DNA of 64,000 bases, from positions 39,619-103,618 of the forward strand of contig JAQGMS010000322.1 in the NCBI GenBank assembly GCA_028292245.1. The letters run 5' to 3'. The notes beneath the pieces were generated by a model. That model saw only the letters and a list, made by a program, of their open reading frames with translations, made no database searches and was not told where the DNA came from. This stretch comes from Ramlibacter sp. Lineage in GTDB: Bacteria > Pseudomonadota > Gammaproteobacteria > Burkholderiales > Burkholderiaceae_C. The translations under genes and the position numbers were made by a program. Shown piece by piece: positions 40,867 to 49,763 of this stretch (positions within the stretch are counted from its first letter, which is position 1; every line of letters begins with the position of its first letter).

Positions 40867-41514
40867 ATGCAAACTTTGCTCCATGCTGAACCTGCGGCAG
40901 TCGCCGAGGCCCTTGCCCGCCTTGACCTGGCGGAGCAGCCGCTGCTGACTGCGGCGATGCAAGGTTACCTCGCGCGCACGAACTGCACGGCCAACCATCC
41001 GCCACTGTTTCCATCCTTTGTTGCTTGGGGCGAGACTGTGCGTGCACTGCGCGAACAGCTCGCGCCGGCGGGATGGGTGCGCAACGACGAGAAAAACTAT
41101 TCCCGCGCAGTTCACCCCGATGGGCACCTCGCCATCGCGGTTGCGACCGGCAATGAGGCCACCGGCATGTCCGGCGAATCGCCGGCCACGAAGTCAGCGA
41201 AAGGGCCGAGCACCGTTGAGGCCTTGGAAATCAATCGTTTGCAGGCGTGGCTGCCCGGCATGGAGCCCCCAGAAGAAGGCGCCGCCGACGACGAAGAGAA
41301 GCAGCCCGTGACCACATGGATGTTGCTGGTCCATCACGCCGCCGATGAAATTCGTGCCGAGCTTTCGCTGCCGTTCGACATCGGCATCGACGGGCGGATC
41401 AGCATCTGGCAAGAGCGCATCTTGCTGCGCGCGATGCCTCTGGATCCTGAACCCCTTGCGGTGATGCCGCCGACCCAGCCCGACATCGATGTTGTCGTGC
41501 GACGGAAAGCATGA
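40867..41514 (+). CDS. Hypothetical protein preceding XRE-ImmA gene
   Basis: MQTLLHAEPAAVAEALARLDLAEQPLLTAAMQGYLARTNCTANHPPLFPSFVAWGE...; overlaps the downstream gene by 4 bp. Confidence 0.65.
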   Translation: MQTLLHAEPAAVAEALARLDLAEQPLLTAAMQGYLARTNCTANHPPLFPSFVAWGETVRALREQLAPAGWVRNDEKNYSRAVHPDGHLAIAVATGNEATGMSGESPATKSAKGPSTVEALEINRLQAWLPGMEPPEEGAADDEEKQPVTTWMLLVHHAADEIRAELSLPFDIGIDGRISIWQERILLRAMPLDPEPLAVMPPTQPDIDVVVRRKA

Positions 41515-42635
41515 ATGCCGCACTTGAGTTCAACCCCAAACGCCTGACCCTTGCCCGGCGTCGCCGCGGGCTAACCAAAACCAAGCTGGCCGCCCTGGTT
41601 GGGCTCGAAGCGCGCTCGATCACGGCTTACGAGAACGACGAATGGAAGCCCGAACCCGATCGGCTACAGAAGCTGGCAGCCGTGTTGCGGTTCCCGGAGC
41701 GCTTCTTCGGTGGCGACGATCTCGAAGAGATCGCGCCAGACATCGTCAGCTTCCGATCGATGTCAAAGATGACCTCTGGCCAGCGCGATTCCGCGCTTGG
41801 TGCGGGCGCTATCGCGCTGCTGCTGAACGATTGGATCGAAGCGCGGTTTGCTTTGCCGCAGGCGGCGCTGCCTGACCTTAGTCAGGAACCCAGCCCCGAG
41901 GCAGCGGCAGACACGCTGCGGCGGCTGTGGGGTCTCGGCGAAATGCCGATCAAGAACATGATCCACTTGCTGGAAGCCAGAGGTGTGCGCGTGTTCTCGT
42001 TGTCGATCGACACGGCGCAACTCGATGCCTTTTCGATGTGGCACGCCGACACGCCTTTCGTGTTTCTGAACACCAAAAAGTCGTGCGAGCACAGTCGATT
42101 TGATGTTGGGCACGAGTTGGGGCACTTGATCTTGCATCGTCATGCTGGAGCCAGAGGCCAAGAGGTCGAACGCGAGGCCAACGCCTTTGCGTCGGCGTTG
42201 CTGATGCCGCGCGCCAGCGTCCTCGCCAACGCGCCGCACATGGCGACGGTCGATCAACTTATCCGCCACAAGGCGTACTGGACAACGTCGGTTGCGGCGT
42301 TGTGCTACCGCTTGCACGACGTTGGTTTAGTCACTGATTGGCACTATCGAATGCTCTGCATCGAGATCGCCAAACGAGGCTATCGTAAGAAGGAACCAGA
42401 CGAGGCCCCGCGGGAAACCTCGCAGGTGTTGGCGAAGATTTTCGCGGTACTGCGTGAAGATGGTGTAAGCCGTGCCGACATTGCTGCGGCGCTGGCTGTG
42501 CATGTCGAAGAGATCGATCAGCTGGTGTTTGGCCTGGCCTTGACGGCCCTGTCGTCGGCGGGCAGCAAGGTAGCATCTGGCAGGCCGCGGCCTGAGCTTC
42601 GGGTCGTTCGTGGCGGTGCCCGCGACGATAAGTGA
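41511..42635 (+). CDS. XRE-HTH / ImmA-IrrE metallopeptidase fusion
   Basis: N-term LTLARRRRGLTKTKLAALVGLEARSITAYENDEWKP; HELGH zinc motif in FDVGHELGHLILHRHAG. Confidence 0.92.
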   Translation: MNAALEFNPKRLTLARRRRGLTKTKLAALVGLEARSITAYENDEWKPEPDRLQKLAAVLRFPERFFGGDDLEEIAPDIVSFRSMSKMTSGQRDSALGAGAIALLLNDWIEARFALPQAALPDLSQEPSPEAAADTLRRLWGLGEMPIKNMIHLLEARGVRVFSLSIDTAQLDAFSMWHADTPFVFLNTKKSCEHSRFDVGHELGHLILHRHAGARGQEVEREANAFASALLMPRASVLANAPHMATVDQLIRHKAYWTTSVAALCYRLHDVGLVTDWHYRMLCIEIAKRGYRKKEPDEAPRETSQVLAKIFAVLREDGVSRADIAAALAVHVEEIDQLVFGLALTALSSAGSKVASGRPRPELRVVRGGARDDK

Positions 42636-42642
42636 GCCAAGC

Positions 42643-42798
42643 GTGGGAACGAGTATTGACCTTTCCGTCGGCGGCATATCAGTCGATTGGAGCAAGAACA
42701 GCAGGGGAACCGATCACGGCGCGTTGTTCCAAGAACCGGACCGCAGGCGAATGCGATCGGAACAAATAGTCTATGACTACTTCGAGCGCGGCGGGTAG
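42643..42798 (+). pseudogene. Truncated 5' fragment of a HEPN/Toprim-associated-like gene (tentative)
   Basis: GTG-initiated VGTSIDLSVGGISVDWSKNSRGTDHGALFQEPDRRRMRSEQIVYDYFERGG*; ends about 19 bp before the direct repeat. Confidence 0.35.
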
Positions 42799-42816
42799 GC
42801 CCTCGGGGACCGGAGT

Positions 42817-43045
42817 CACGCCTGGCTGGCGGTGAGCAAAGCGTACAGCGCGACATCGCTTCGGTGCGCTGGCCGATCAGGCGCAGCCTGTTCGGCGGTA
42901 TCCCGGGGCGCCAAGCCTGCGCGGCGGGGTGGGCTGCAAAGCCGACCCCTGGAGTGGGGCGCGATGCCCACCGTCGCAACGCCGGCGAGCAAAAGGGGGC
43001 TGCGCCCCCGGGATCACATGAGCCCCTTCTCCGCCATGCTGAGAA
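42817..43045. repeat. Direct repeat copy 2, extends into the 3' end of intact radC
   Basis: See copy 1; cggtatcccggggcgccaagcctgcgcggcggggtgggctgcaaagccgacccctggagtggggcgc shared. Confidence 0.95.
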
Positions 43046-43571
43046 TGTCCGCCCCCGCCTCGATCAGGTGATCCAGCACCCGGACGTCCACCAGTGCCAA
43101 GGCTGCCTTGAGCGTCTGCGTCAAAGCTTCATCGGCGCGCGACGGTTGGGCCGAGCCGCTCGGGTGGTTGTGCACCAGCACCACGGCGGCGCTGTTGCGC
43201 GCCAGCGTCTCCTTGACCACTTCGCGTGGATAGACCGAGGTCTGCCCCACCGTGCCCCTGAACATCTCGACGTACTCGATCACGCGGTTCTGCGAATCCA
43301 GATGCACGACGGCAAACATCTCGTGCTCCAGGCCCGCCAAGCGCACCCGCAGGAAGTCCTTCACTGCATGCGGTGAGGAAAAGATCTCCGTATTTCGCAC
43401 CCGGCTCAACAGCAAACGCTGAGCGGCCTGAAGAACTTCGTCGGCCTGGGCCGGACGGTAGGTGCCCGCAACGTCCTTGACGAAAAGAACGGAAGGTTTG
43501 AAGGAAGAGAAATCGTGCGACATGGTCGGCTCCGTGATCCGGGCGGAATTGCCCAGGACCGGCACCAGCAC
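43014..43571 (-). CDS. radC: RadC-family JAB-domain protein
   Basis: MFAVVHLDSQNRVIEYVEMFRGTVGQTSVYPREVVKETLARNSAAVVLVHNHPSGSAQPSRADEALT. Confidence 0.95.
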   Translation of the reverse strand: MLVPVLGNSARITEPTMSHDFSSFKPSVLFVKDVAGTYRPAQADEVLQAAQRLLLSRVRNTEIFSSPHAVKDFLRVRLAGLEHEMFAVVHLDSQNRVIEYVEMFRGTVGQTSVYPREVVKETLARNSAAVVLVHNHPSGSAQPSRADEALTQTLKAALALVDVRVLDHLIEAGADILSMAEKGLM

Positions 43572-43830
43572 GGCGCAGCGCAGTTGTCAGGGTTCGAAGA
43601 CGGCCGCAAGGACGCAAGCGCACAAGCAAAGCGAAGGGCGCGCAGACCTTGACCACGAGAACGGCGTGATACGGTGAAGGGAACAGCGAGACCGCCCCCT
43701 GCCCTCCAATGCATGCGGCAAGTGAAGCGCGCAGCCGGCCACGCTGGCGGAGGCGTCAGGGATCAAAGCCGAATGGCCGCGACTGGAAGGCGCGGGGCAG
43801 GGCCCGCGAGCCCGCCGGCATGCCGGGACG
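43555..43830 (-). ncRNA. Candidate structured 5' leader RNA upstream of radC
   Basis: Similar to 32755-33030; lies in the radC 5' UTR. Compatible in location with the published radC RNA motif (recalled, not searched). Confidence 0.4.
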
Positions 43831-43894
43831 CAAGCCAGTTCGAATCGCAGATGCGGCTAAAGTGAGCGCATCGCACATTTGAGAAAACTGCTCC

Positions 43895-44332
43895 ATGCCC
43901 AACATCGCCTCAGTTTTGAAGGAAGAGATCGCACGCGTCGCTCGCAAAGAGGTGCGCGGCGAAACCCAGCGGCTCAAGAAGGCATCAGCGCAATACCGCT
44001 CGGACATCGCGGCGCTGAAGCGCGAGGTGGCCGCCCTGCGCCAACAACTTGGCAGGCTGAGCAAGGTGCAGGGAAAGAGGCCTCAAGCGATCGCGGTGGA
44101 CGAACCTAAGAGCTCGCTGCGCTTCAGCGCCAAGGGCTTTGCCGCGCAGAGACAGCGGCTTGGACTGTCCGCAAACGCGGTGGCCACGTTGCTGGGTGTC
44201 TCGGGACAGTCGGTTTACAAGTGGGAGGATGGCAAGACACGTCCACGCGCAAGTCAGCTGTCGGCGATTGCCGCCTTGAGGAAGATGGGCAAAAAGGAGG
44301 CGGCCACCCGATTGGCTGAATTGGCGGCCTGA
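43895..44332 (+). CDS. HTH (XRE-like) DNA-binding protein with N-terminal coiled coil
   Basis: KGFAAQRQRLGLSANAVATLLGVSGQSVYKWEDGKTRPRASQLSAIAAL. Confidence 0.85.
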   Translation: MPNIASVLKEEIARVARKEVRGETQRLKKASAQYRSDIAALKREVAALRQQLGRLSKVQGKRPQAIAVDEPKSSLRFSAKGFAAQRQRLGLSANAVATLLGVSGQSVYKWEDGKTRPRASQLSAIAALRKMGKKEAATRLAELAA

Positions 44333-44408
44333 TCCAACACCGACCCCATTGGACAGGTGGCGCCACGCGCATAGCGGCGATCGGTCGGGAATCCGATATT
44401 CGCTGCCG

Positions 44409-45851
44409 CTAGCCCACCGCGCGCGCCATCCGGGTGAGGGCCCGCATCGCGGCATCGTCGCCCAGTGTGAACCGATGTAGGCGCATTGCGAACGTGGGTT
44501 TCGTCGACGAAATGACCTCGACCTGGATCACACCGTCATGCATCGGCAGGCGCGTGAGCGCCTCGATCAGGACGCCCTCGGCGAACGACAGCCCAGCCAG
44601 CGTGGCCCGGCAGATCTGCGCCAGTCCTGCGTGGATCGCGAAGAGGACCAGGCTGAGCAAGGCGGCCAGCGCGCGGTAGAGCCGGGGCCGGTAATGCACC
44701 AGCAGTTTCAGGAACATCGCGGCCAAGATCACCGACCAGTCGCGGAAAGCGCCCGGCTGCTGGACCAGGGGATGCAGCATGGCCGGGTCGCTGCGCGCCA
44801 GCTCGGCCACGCCCCACGCCATGAACGCCCAGCACAGCCCGCCCACCACCACTTCGACCAGCAGCATGCGCAGCCAAGGTTCGCCGCGCAAGGCCGCGAC
44901 CCGCTCGTGCCATGCGTCGCGCAGCGAATCGTTGGTCTCGCGGATGGCATCCACATGCGCGAAAAGGCCGAAGACTTCGTCGCCGCGGCACCAAATGTGG
45001 CGCATGAGATGCCGCGGCGCGGGCGGGGTGACACCGAGCACTTCGCGTGCGCGGCGCGCGGCCGGCATCACGAGCGCAAAGACGCCGATCACCACCACCG
45101 TCCCCAGGGTGTTGAACCATTCGAGGTTCCAGGCCTGCAGTCCCGGGTAGCCGAGCAGCATCAGCACCCAGCCCGCTAGGTGCAGTGCCAGCGCGGGGAA
45201 GAACAAGGCGCTGGCGTACAGCAGCGCCGTGAGCGGCGCGTGCAAACGGTCCGCCAGCTTCTCCGTGTACTGCAGTACGGGCGCGCCCAGCAGGATGGGC
45301 ATCAGCGGCAACTCCCCTGGCAGGTGGCGCGACGCGTGCTCGATCACGGTGCCCCCGTGCGAATGCCCGATGGTGAGCATCGCAACACCGGGATGCTTCG
45401 CATGCAGGGCGCCCAGCGCCTCGGCCAACACTGCGCCCTCGGCGCGCCGCGAAACCTCGCTGTTGTGTCCAGGCCAGTAGAAGCAGAAGCAGGCGGTGCG
45501 CGGGTGTACCGAGCGGACGGCGGCGACCACCTTGTCCCAGCGCTTGTCGTAGCCCTCGCCGCCGAAGGTGCCGCGCACGAACACGGCCAGGTGGCTCGGC
45601 CGGTCCGGATTGCCCTCTCCGAAAGGCTGCAGCCGTTCAGCCGGCGGCGTTCGCGAGCGGCGCCGGTAATCGACGGCCACCCAGTGGAGGAATTTCGCGA
45701 CCCACGTGCGAAGCACAAGCCAGACAAAGGACCAGAATCCAATCACCCGTTGCACCTCGCGGCGGTGAACGGTCGACCTGTCCTCGACCATGGCGCGGCC
45801 GATCGCCAGCACCAAGTGCACGATGAATGCGAAGCCGAAGAAATAGGCCAT
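44409..45851 (-). CDS. Membrane-associated alpha/beta hydrolase (lipase/esterase-like)
   Basis: N-terminal and central TM segments; VFVRGTFGGEGY and nucleophile elbow TIGHSHGGTVIEHASRHL. Confidence 0.65.
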   Translation of the reverse strand: MAYFFGFAFIVHLVLAIGRAMVEDRSTVHRREVQRVIGFWSFVWLVLRTWVAKFLHWVAVDYRRRSRTPPAERLQPFGEGNPDRPSHLAVFVRGTFGGEGYDKRWDKVVAAVRSVHPRTACFCFYWPGHNSEVSRRAEGAVLAEALGALHAKHPGVAMLTIGHSHGGTVIEHASRHLPGELPLMPILLGAPVLQYTEKLADRLHAPLTALLYASALFFPALALHLAGWVLMLLGYPGLQAWNLEWFNTLGTVVVIGVFALVMPAARRAREVLGVTPPAPRHLMRHIWCRGDEVFGLFAHVDAIRETNDSLRDAWHERVAALRGEPWLRMLLVEVVVGGLCWAFMAWGVAELARSDPAMLHPLVQQPGAFRDWSVILAAMFLKLLVHYRPRLYRALAALLSLVLFAIHAGLAQICRATLAGLSFAEGVLIEALTRLPMHDGVIQVEVISSTKPTFAMRLHRFTLGDDAAMRALTRMARAVG

Positions 45852-45928
45852 TCCACCCCTCCCTGCAGCCGGGCTTGTCTGCCCGGTCCCTCAGAGGCAA
45901 TTCTGTCCTCCGGGAAGCCAAGCATTTG

Positions 45929-45944
45929 CTGTATATTAATACAG
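45929..45944 (+). promoter_or_regulatory. LexA (SOS) box
   Basis: CTGTATATTAATACAG, a perfect CTGT-N8-ACAG site with AT-rich centre, 13 bp before the ATG at 45958. Confidence 0.8.
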
Positions 45945-45957
45945 TATCGGAGTATCG

Positions 45958-46239
45958 ATGAAGGGCTATTACACCGTTCGTGCCGAGTCGCCAAGCTGCA
46001 GCCAGTCCCAGCGGATGACGTTGGAGGCCGGGTACGCCCGTGAACTGGAAGCGATCCTTGGCGGGGCCGACCGCACCACCGAGCTGTGCCTGGTTGCTGC
46101 GTCAGAGCGTGCGGATGGGGCCGCGCGGGCGTCCTTGCTACGCGCGAGCGAGGCGGCAGCGGCTGCGGTCCGCGTCGTCCTGCAGGTGCCGGACGACTGC
46201 CGATTCTCGATCGATGCCTGGCAGGCCACAGATCTCTGA
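45958..46239 (+). CDS. Small hypothetical protein, first gene of a LexA-box operon
   Basis: MKGYYTVRAESPSCSQSQRMTLEAGYARELEAILGGADRTTELCLVAAS. Confidence 0.6.
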   Translation: MKGYYTVRAESPSCSQSQRMTLEAGYARELEAILGGADRTTELCLVAASERADGAARASLLRASEAAAAAVRVVLQVPDDCRFSIDAWQATDL

Positions 46240-46249
46240 GAGAGGAACG

Positions 46250-46624
46250 GTGAAAGTCTTGGACATTCAGGAGCTAAAGTCGATTCGGGACAAGTTGGCC
46301 AGCTTCGATGCGCGGTGCGAAGCGATCATGGCCTTGCTGGGCGACAAGAGGCACTTGTCGCGAGAGGAGCGCGCGCATGTCGAGGAACTCTATCGGTCGT
46401 TGAAAGACGATCTGAAGCGAGCCGCTACGGCCGGCGCAGTGACGGGCGAGAAGCGCGCACTGACGGACGGCGAAGAGCGTTTCTATGCGCCGGCGGTTCG
46501 GGCAGCGGCTCTGGCGCTCGCGCCCGCTGTCAATTCCAACCCCATCACGTCCAACTGGTTCTCCGCGCTCTACGACGCACAGATCGAGTTCGCGCACTAC
46601 ATGCCCAAACTCGAGGGCGCTTAG
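46250..46624 (+). CDS. Small hypothetical protein, GTG start
   Basis: VKVLDIQELKSIRDKLASFDARCEAIMALLGDKRHLSREERAHVEELYRSLKDDLKR; 10 bp after the previous stop. Confidence 0.6.
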   Translation: MKVLDIQELKSIRDKLASFDARCEAIMALLGDKRHLSREERAHVEELYRSLKDDLKRAATAGAVTGEKRALTDGEERFYAPAVRAAALALAPAVNSNPITSNWFSALYDAQIEFAHYMPKLEGA

Positions 46625-46652
46625 GCGGACCACTAAGAACTAGCACCCATAC

Positions 46653-47942
46653 ATGACGCCACTATTGACTCGGGAACAAGCCATCGCGAGCTTTCTCGGT
46701 GGAATCCAAGACGGCACGATTCCACTGGACGGCGTCATGTCGCCACTCACCAAGGAGTTGATGACGCGGTTTGGCGCGACTGAGGTGGATATGACGTCCT
46801 GGTGGGCATGGACTCCGAGCGATTGGACCTGCTCGGCCTGCGGCCGCCCAAAGTCCGAAATCGCGAGATTGAACCAGAAGGGGCAGCTCATGTGCCGGCT
46901 GGTCGAGCACCACGACCACATGCGGAATCTGTTGCTTGAAAGATTCCGACAGATCTCTTCGAGCAAAGATCGTGTTGTAGCCGACGAGATCGCTGAGCAC
47001 TTCGCGAAGCGATCAGCGCAGATGGTCGCGGCCTACGACAACGCGATTATTTGCAACGACTGCAACAACGCCGATGCTGTTGCCAAGGGGCTGGCCAGCG
47101 CACACGCGGACTTTTCCTTTTCACCGGCCGAAATGCGCCGGTTCATCGTTGCGGAGCCCGCTCAGCCTCATCAAATTGATGGCGAAGTCGCCGCGGCGAT
47201 ATGGAAAGAGCAGGAGGAGACCTTCCGCTTGAGACTGCGCATCGTGGACAGGATCGCCGACATAGCCGCGACAAATACCCACTGGTTTCAGCCAGTAGGC
47301 CGCAGCAGTTCACCACACGCGATCAAGGATCGGGTCGATGCTCATGCGGCGGCAGCTCAGGCCTTCGGCGCGTTGCCCTTGTTGTGCGGCGAACCCCGCT
47401 CCAACAAGGCTAGTGAACCCAGCGCTTGGCGATACAAGCGCTACCCTGCCCCCAAGTCGAGTCCGACAAAGGGAGACATTGAACACGTGGCTCGCGTGAC
47501 GCACCGTGGCTTTTGGGAACGGCTGGCCGAGGATTGGTGTTGCCCCGGATGTGGCCGAACAAAGGAGCGGATAGTGCGACCTTCCGGCCAGAATGCCTGG
47601 GCGTTCCCGCTCGCAAGCAAGTACCTTAGAACCGATGCGTCTGGAATGACGGGAGTCAATCAGATGATCTGTGGCGACTGCGGTTGGACGGTAGAACGGT
47701 TGCGCACGGAGGCAGCGGCCCTCTCTGGAATCGAAGAGACACGCCATTTCGCGTTGATCGAGTTGTCGGACGTTTCCAGAATCATCATCCCGCGTCCGCA
47801 TTGCCGTCACAATTTCGACAATGCGAAGGCGAATGCAGTGGTTGCCGGCCTGACAGATCGACTTCGAAAGCTTGAGGTACAGACTCCACTCTTTGATGGT
47901 TCTCTCGTCCGACAGCATGACGGCCTTGAGAGGGCCAAGTGA
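46653..47942 (+). CDS. HNH-like endonuclease candidate with two Cys-pair (treble-clef-like) segments
   Basis: CSACGRPKSE...LMCRLVEHHDHMRN...NAIICNDCNNADAVAK and CCPGCGRTKERIV...MICGDCGW. Confidence 0.55.
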   Translation: MTPLLTREQAIASFLGGIQDGTIPLDGVMSPLTKELMTRFGATEVDMTSWWAWTPSDWTCSACGRPKSEIARLNQKGQLMCRLVEHHDHMRNLLLERFRQISSSKDRVVADEIAEHFAKRSAQMVAAYDNAIICNDCNNADAVAKGLASAHADFSFSPAEMRRFIVAEPAQPHQIDGEVAAAIWKEQEETFRLRLRIVDRIADIAATNTHWFQPVGRSSSPHAIKDRVDAHAAAAQAFGALPLLCGEPRSNKASEPSAWRYKRYPAPKSSPTKGDIEHVARVTHRGFWERLAEDWCCPGCGRTKERIVRPSGQNAWAFPLASKYLRTDASGMTGVNQMICGDCGWTVERLRTEAAALSGIEETRHFALIELSDVSRIIIPRPHCRHNFDNAKANAVVAGLTDRLRKLEVQTPLFDGSLVRQHDGLERAK

Positions 47943-47970
47943 AAGCTCCTTGGACTGGTCTGTCTTCGCG

Positions 47971-48207
47971 CTACTCAACTTCACTCGGTCGGTAGCCTGC
48001 TGGATCCTTGACCCAAGCCTGAAGATCGCCACTCGGCCAGGCAGAGGCTCTGCCGCCCAAATTGACAGGAGAAGGAAAGCGCCCTTCCGCTATTCGCCGA
48101 TAGATCGTGGAGCGACTCAGCGAGGTGATCCGCATAACATCACCAAGGCGATAAAAAGCAGGCGCCGCCTTCGGCGCGGAGGACGGTGGTGCTTTGTGAA
48201 GGAACAT
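47971..48207 (-). CDS. AlpA-like HTH regulator
   Basis: FYRLGDVMRITSLSRSTIYRRIAEGRFPSPVNLGGRASAWPSGDLQAWV. Confidence 0.88.
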   Translation of the reverse strand: MFLHKAPPSSAPKAAPAFYRLGDVMRITSLSRSTIYRRIAEGRFPSPVNLGGRASAWPSGDLQAWVKDPAGYRPSEVE

Positions 48208-48299
48208 GGAACATCCTGAGACGGCAAGCCCCGAGCATGCGTCTTGGATCACTCTGGATAAACCAATCGCGGCGTACCCTAGCGTACCGCCATACTGGA

Positions 48300-49739
48300 C
48301 TAGGGATACAACTTCCAATGCGGCACGCCCGGACCTACAGTGCCTGACGGCATCAAGATCCACTTCGGCAGGTGTTCAATGGCGCCCTCCGGACCAAAAT
48401 ACCAGTCCACAGTTTCATCAACCTCCCAAGGTTTGTCGGTCACTTCATTACACTGAATGGAATGGACGAAGACGGCCGACACCGGTCTGTCGACCTTAAA
48501 ACCTGAGAGCAAGGCGCGAATCTTTACTGCCCGAAGATTGTCGACTTGCCGACCCTCGAGCGTTTCGATCCCGATGTGGATGATTGACGGTTGATCGACT
48601 GGCACCTGTCGTGCTGCATCGATCAGCAAGCGTTTGATGTCGCGCGCTTTTGCAGCGATCGACTGCGGGGCATTGCAAGCCCACGTGCACCCTGATGCCC
48701 ATCTAATTTCCTCCAACCAGCGCCCGAACGGAACATTTTCACAACCTTTGACACGCCCTCCCCTGGCCTCCACTGCCATCGGGCCGCCCGAGTTCTTCGG
48801 CGCCCAGTCGCCTCCCAGCAATGAACGCAGCATTGCGGATCCGTTCTTCACGAGATTGGACGCCATGTGCCGTTGCACTGCGCGCTTGTCAATTGGGCGT
48901 GCACGAATCGTTGCAGCATCGTCATCGCGAAGCGTGTACGCAGCGGTCAACGTCGGCAGCTCGGCGCTCAACAGCCCGGTCAGAAAGTCGCGTGGCAAGC
49001 CGGACAACTCCTTGTGAAAGACCATGTCAAACCACAACCACTGCCCCGTCCTTCGCAGTACGGTCGCGACTCCGTTCCACAGCTCCAGGAAGTGTTGGTG
49101 TTCCTCTGCGGAGTATTTGGGCCGTCTCGACTGCCGCTTGCACTCCACGAAGAACGACTTTCCGTTGCGCCGAACCAGAAGATCAGCCGTCTTTGCTGGC
49201 GGTCGCTCCTCAAGCATCTCGACATGCCAGCCGGATTGCGCATACGACAGTGCGACCAGCATTTCGAATAACGCACCGTCCGGCATTGACCTCTTTCCAG
49301 CCAGCACCTCCTTGATCTTTCGATCCAAGCCGGCGACTTTGACTCCGGCGACGAGATGTTGGCCGATTGCCACGAGATATGGAAGCGCGCGGGCCGCCTG
49401 ATTCGTCTCAAGGCACAGCGGATCCGAGATCGCGGTCTCGGCCAAGTACAGGTACCAAGCAATTTCATCGGTCTCGTCGCGAATGGCTGGCGCATCCTTT
49501 AGCGCAACTTTGTCCTGCGTGGTGCTGATGCGCTCCAGCATGCAGGCCTTACGACGTGACCATTCGTCATGGGTCATGAAGCCCAAGAATTTCGCTAGCA
49601 GTGCGGCTAGCGCCTTGTTCTCTTCGGACTCAGGCCGAATCATTCCGCTCGCTTCATAGAACGCCGCCTTTTCAGACGCAGCATTTCCGGCGACCGGCAC
49701 CGCGGTGCTTGGCAGTTCGTCTGGTGCGTCAGTGGTCAT
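48300..49739 (-). CDS. PD-(D/E)XK-type nuclease candidate, third gene of the dnd-adjacent operon
   Basis: DGALFEMLVALSYAQSGWHVEMLEERPPAKTADLLVRRNGKSFFVECKRQ: helix Glu, AD, then ExK (ECK). Confidence 0.6.
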   Translation of the reverse strand: MTTDAPDELPSTAVPVAGNAASEKAAFYEASGMIRPESEENKALAALLAKFLGFMTHDEWSRRKACMLERISTTQDKVALKDAPAIRDETDEIAWYLYLAETAISDPLCLETNQAARALPYLVAIGQHLVAGVKVAGLDRKIKEVLAGKRSMPDGALFEMLVALSYAQSGWHVEMLEERPPAKTADLLVRRNGKSFFVECKRQSRRPKYSAEEHQHFLELWNGVATVLRRTGQWLWFDMVFHKELSGLPRDFLTGLLSAELPTLTAAYTLRDDDAATIRARPIDKRAVQRHMASNLVKNGSAMLRSLLGGDWAPKNSGGPMAVEARGGRVKGCENVPFGRWLEEIRWASGCTWACNAPQSIAAKARDIKRLLIDAARQVPVDQPSIIHIGIETLEGRQVDNLRAVKIRALLSGFKVDRPVSAVFVHSIQCNEVTDKPWEVDETVDWYFGPEGAIEHLPKWILMPSGTVGPGVPHWKLYP

Positions 49740-49763
49740 GGCTATTGTTCGTATCGATCGCGC

